7,733 bases of DNA from Actinomycetes bacterium (lineage in GTDB: Bacteria > Actinomycetota > Acidimicrobiia > Spongiisociales > UBA5794): the NCBI GenBank assembly GCA_024640745.1, contig JAHEEL010000109.1, forward strand, positions 1-7,733, read 5' to 3'. How positions within the stretch are numbered: the first letter of the stretch is position 1; every line of letters begins with the position of its first letter. Of this stretch, positions 7,350-7,733 are shown one piece after another. The translations under genes were made by a program, and so were the position numbers. The notes beneath the pieces were generated by a model, which did no database searches, was not told where the DNA came from, and saw only the letters and a list, made by a program, of their open reading frames with translations.

Positions 7350-7368
7350 GATTCACTCGCAGTGATTC
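7350..7368. repeat. Short imperfect inverted repeat after treS
   Basis: TCACT (7353-7357) and AGTGA (7361-7365) form a perfect five-base stem around CGC. After one T-T mismatch, two more pairs (A7351-T7367 and G7350-C7368) extend it. It begins 17 bases past the treS stop. The stem is AT-containing and no T run follows, so it is a weak terminator candidate or a possible operator. Confidence 0.25.
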
Positions 7369-7442
7369 CGAAACAGTCCCATTGCGGTGGCTATTGGATT
7401 CTTCCTCCGACGGCCGCTCCCACCTGTGTGAAACGATCGTGC

Positions 7443-7455
7443 CCGCACCGTGCGG
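7443..7455. repeat. Small GC-rich dyad upstream of the HAD gene promoter
   Basis: CCGCA (7443-7447) and TGCGG (7451-7455) are perfect inverted arms around CCG. The dyad covers where the -35 of the downstream -10 box would be, so it could be an operator. In DNA this rich in GC it may also be chance. Confidence 0.2.
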
Positions 7456-7475
7456 ACGCGGCCCGCGCGCCCGTC

Positions 7476-7481
7476 TAAGAT
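7476..7481 (+). promoter_or_regulatory. -10 box for the HAD-family gene
   Basis: TAAGAT fits TAnnnT and shares four of six bases with TATAAT. It ends 27 bases before the TTG start at 7509, which would give a short leader of roughly 20 bases that still contains the AAGGGA ribosome site. No good -35 is seen 17-18 bases upstream. It suggests that the HAD gene can be transcribed on its own, not only by read-through from treS. Confidence 0.45.
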
Positions 7482-7494
7482 GTGACGACGCGGT

Positions 7495-7500
7495 AAGGGA
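7495..7500 (+). promoter_or_regulatory. Ribosome binding site of the HAD-family gene
   Basis: AAGGGA lies eight bases before the TTG at 7509, good spacing for initiation. The frame's upstream stop (TAA, 7494-7496) overlaps this site, and the next ATG, GTG or TTG in frame is the GTG at 7551, inside the conserved first strand. TTG is therefore the only sensible start. Confidence 0.6.
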
Positions 7501-7508
7501 CAGCGGGT

Positions 7509-7733
7509 TTGGGTAGAGAGTGTGAGATCGATGCCGCCGAGATCGATGCCGTGGTCTTCGACCTCGATGGCGTCATCACCCGGACCGAGTCGGTCCATCA
7601 CACCGCTTGGGAGCAGCTGTTCGACGAATACCTCGAGAGTCGAGCGACGGCCCTTGGAGAGCCGTTCGAGCCGTTCCAAGCATCCGACTACCTCGAGTTC
7701 GTAGACGGGAAGCCCCGATACGACGGTGTGGCC
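7509..7733 (+). CDS. Beta-phosphoglucomutase-type HAD hydrolase (N-terminal part, cut by window edge)
   Basis: Seventy-five codons are visible from a TTG start to the window end with no stop. After a short leader, VVFDLDGV (15-22) is HAD motif I, with nucleophile Asp18 and acid/base Asp20. TRTESVHHTAW (24-34) and then GEPFEPF, DYLEFVDGKPRYDGV match the cap-domain start of the beta-phosphoglucomutase-type HAD proteins of actinobacteria. Such enzymes convert beta-glucose 1-phosphate to glucose 6-phosphate, and in many genomes they stand beside a GH65 maltose/trehalose phosphorylase. A phosphatase such as trehalose-6-phosphate phosphatase-like OtsB1 cannot be excluded from this fragment, because the catalytic lysine and later motifs are outside the window. 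It lies 175 bases after treS on the same strand, which supports a trehalose/maltose role. Confidence 0.8.
   Translation, partial: MGRECEIDAAEIDAVVFDLDGVITRTESVHHTAWEQLFDEYLESRATALGEPFEPFQASDYLEFVDGKPRYDGVA
7524..7551 (+). repeat. Tandem 15-base duplication at the start of the HAD gene
   Basis: GAGATCGATGCCG occurs at 7524-7536 and again at 7539-7551, an exact 13-base match with a 15-base period. It encodes EIDAA followed by EIDAV. The unit is five codons, so the frame is kept. It lengthens the leader just before the first strand of the HAD fold and looks like a recent slippage duplication. Confidence 0.7.

Noticed and set aside
6807..7478. 223-codon open frame on the plus strand overlapping the end of treS
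   Set aside because: It is the +1-type shadow of the maltokinase domain, with Ser/Arg-rich low-complexity translation that reads through the true stop region.
7353..7679. 108-codon minus-strand frame across the gap before the HAD gene
   Set aside because: It overlaps the HAD start antisense, and the plus strand there has a promoter box, ribosome site and clear HAD motif I. The minus-strand product matches nothing recognisable.

Overview
The window is GC-rich DNA with GTG and TTG starts, short intergenic spaces, and a trehalose gene start that lacks a ribosome binding site but follows a TAnnnT box. This fits a high-GC Actinomycetota-type genome, possibly an uncultivated Acidimicrobiia-like lineage. 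That placement is inferred from gene content and style, not from a marker gene. Two functional blocks are visible. No RNA genes, CRISPR arrays, insertion sequences or phage genes were seen.

Block 1 (about 1-3845) is a three-gene set. A plus-strand gene (114-2021) encodes a long QEGLA/DUF1704 protein with an HEVGTH plus QEGLA zinc-protease signature. It converges, with a single-base gap, on a minus-strand two-gene operon. In that operon a glutathione-synthetase-like ATP-grasp ligase (3845-2802) comes first and overlaps, by ATGA, an N-formylglutamate-amidohydrolase-family hydrolase (2805-2023). One enzyme makes peptide-type bonds with ATP and two look like zinc hydrolases of peptide or amide bonds. 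Together they suggest a system that adds and removes an amino acid or small peptide group on an unknown target. This is the least understood and most interesting part of the window.

Block 2 (about 4064 to the right edge) concerns trehalose and maltose. A 1089-residue fusion of trehalose synthase and maltokinase (4064-7333) interconverts trehalose and maltose and probably phosphorylates maltose, feeding the GlgE alpha-glucan route. It is followed by the first 75 codons of a HAD-superfamily protein of the beta-phosphoglucomutase type (7509 to the window end, TTG start). That suggests a second, phosphorolytic route for maltose or trehalose carbon. The two blocks are divergent and share a 218-base intergenic region with promoter-like elements.

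The 175-base gap between the fusion and the HAD gene holds a weak dyad and a good -10 box. No stretch over 300 bases lacks a gene. The first ~100 bases probably hold the tail of an upstream plus-strand gene ending at 42, but that is only weakly supported.
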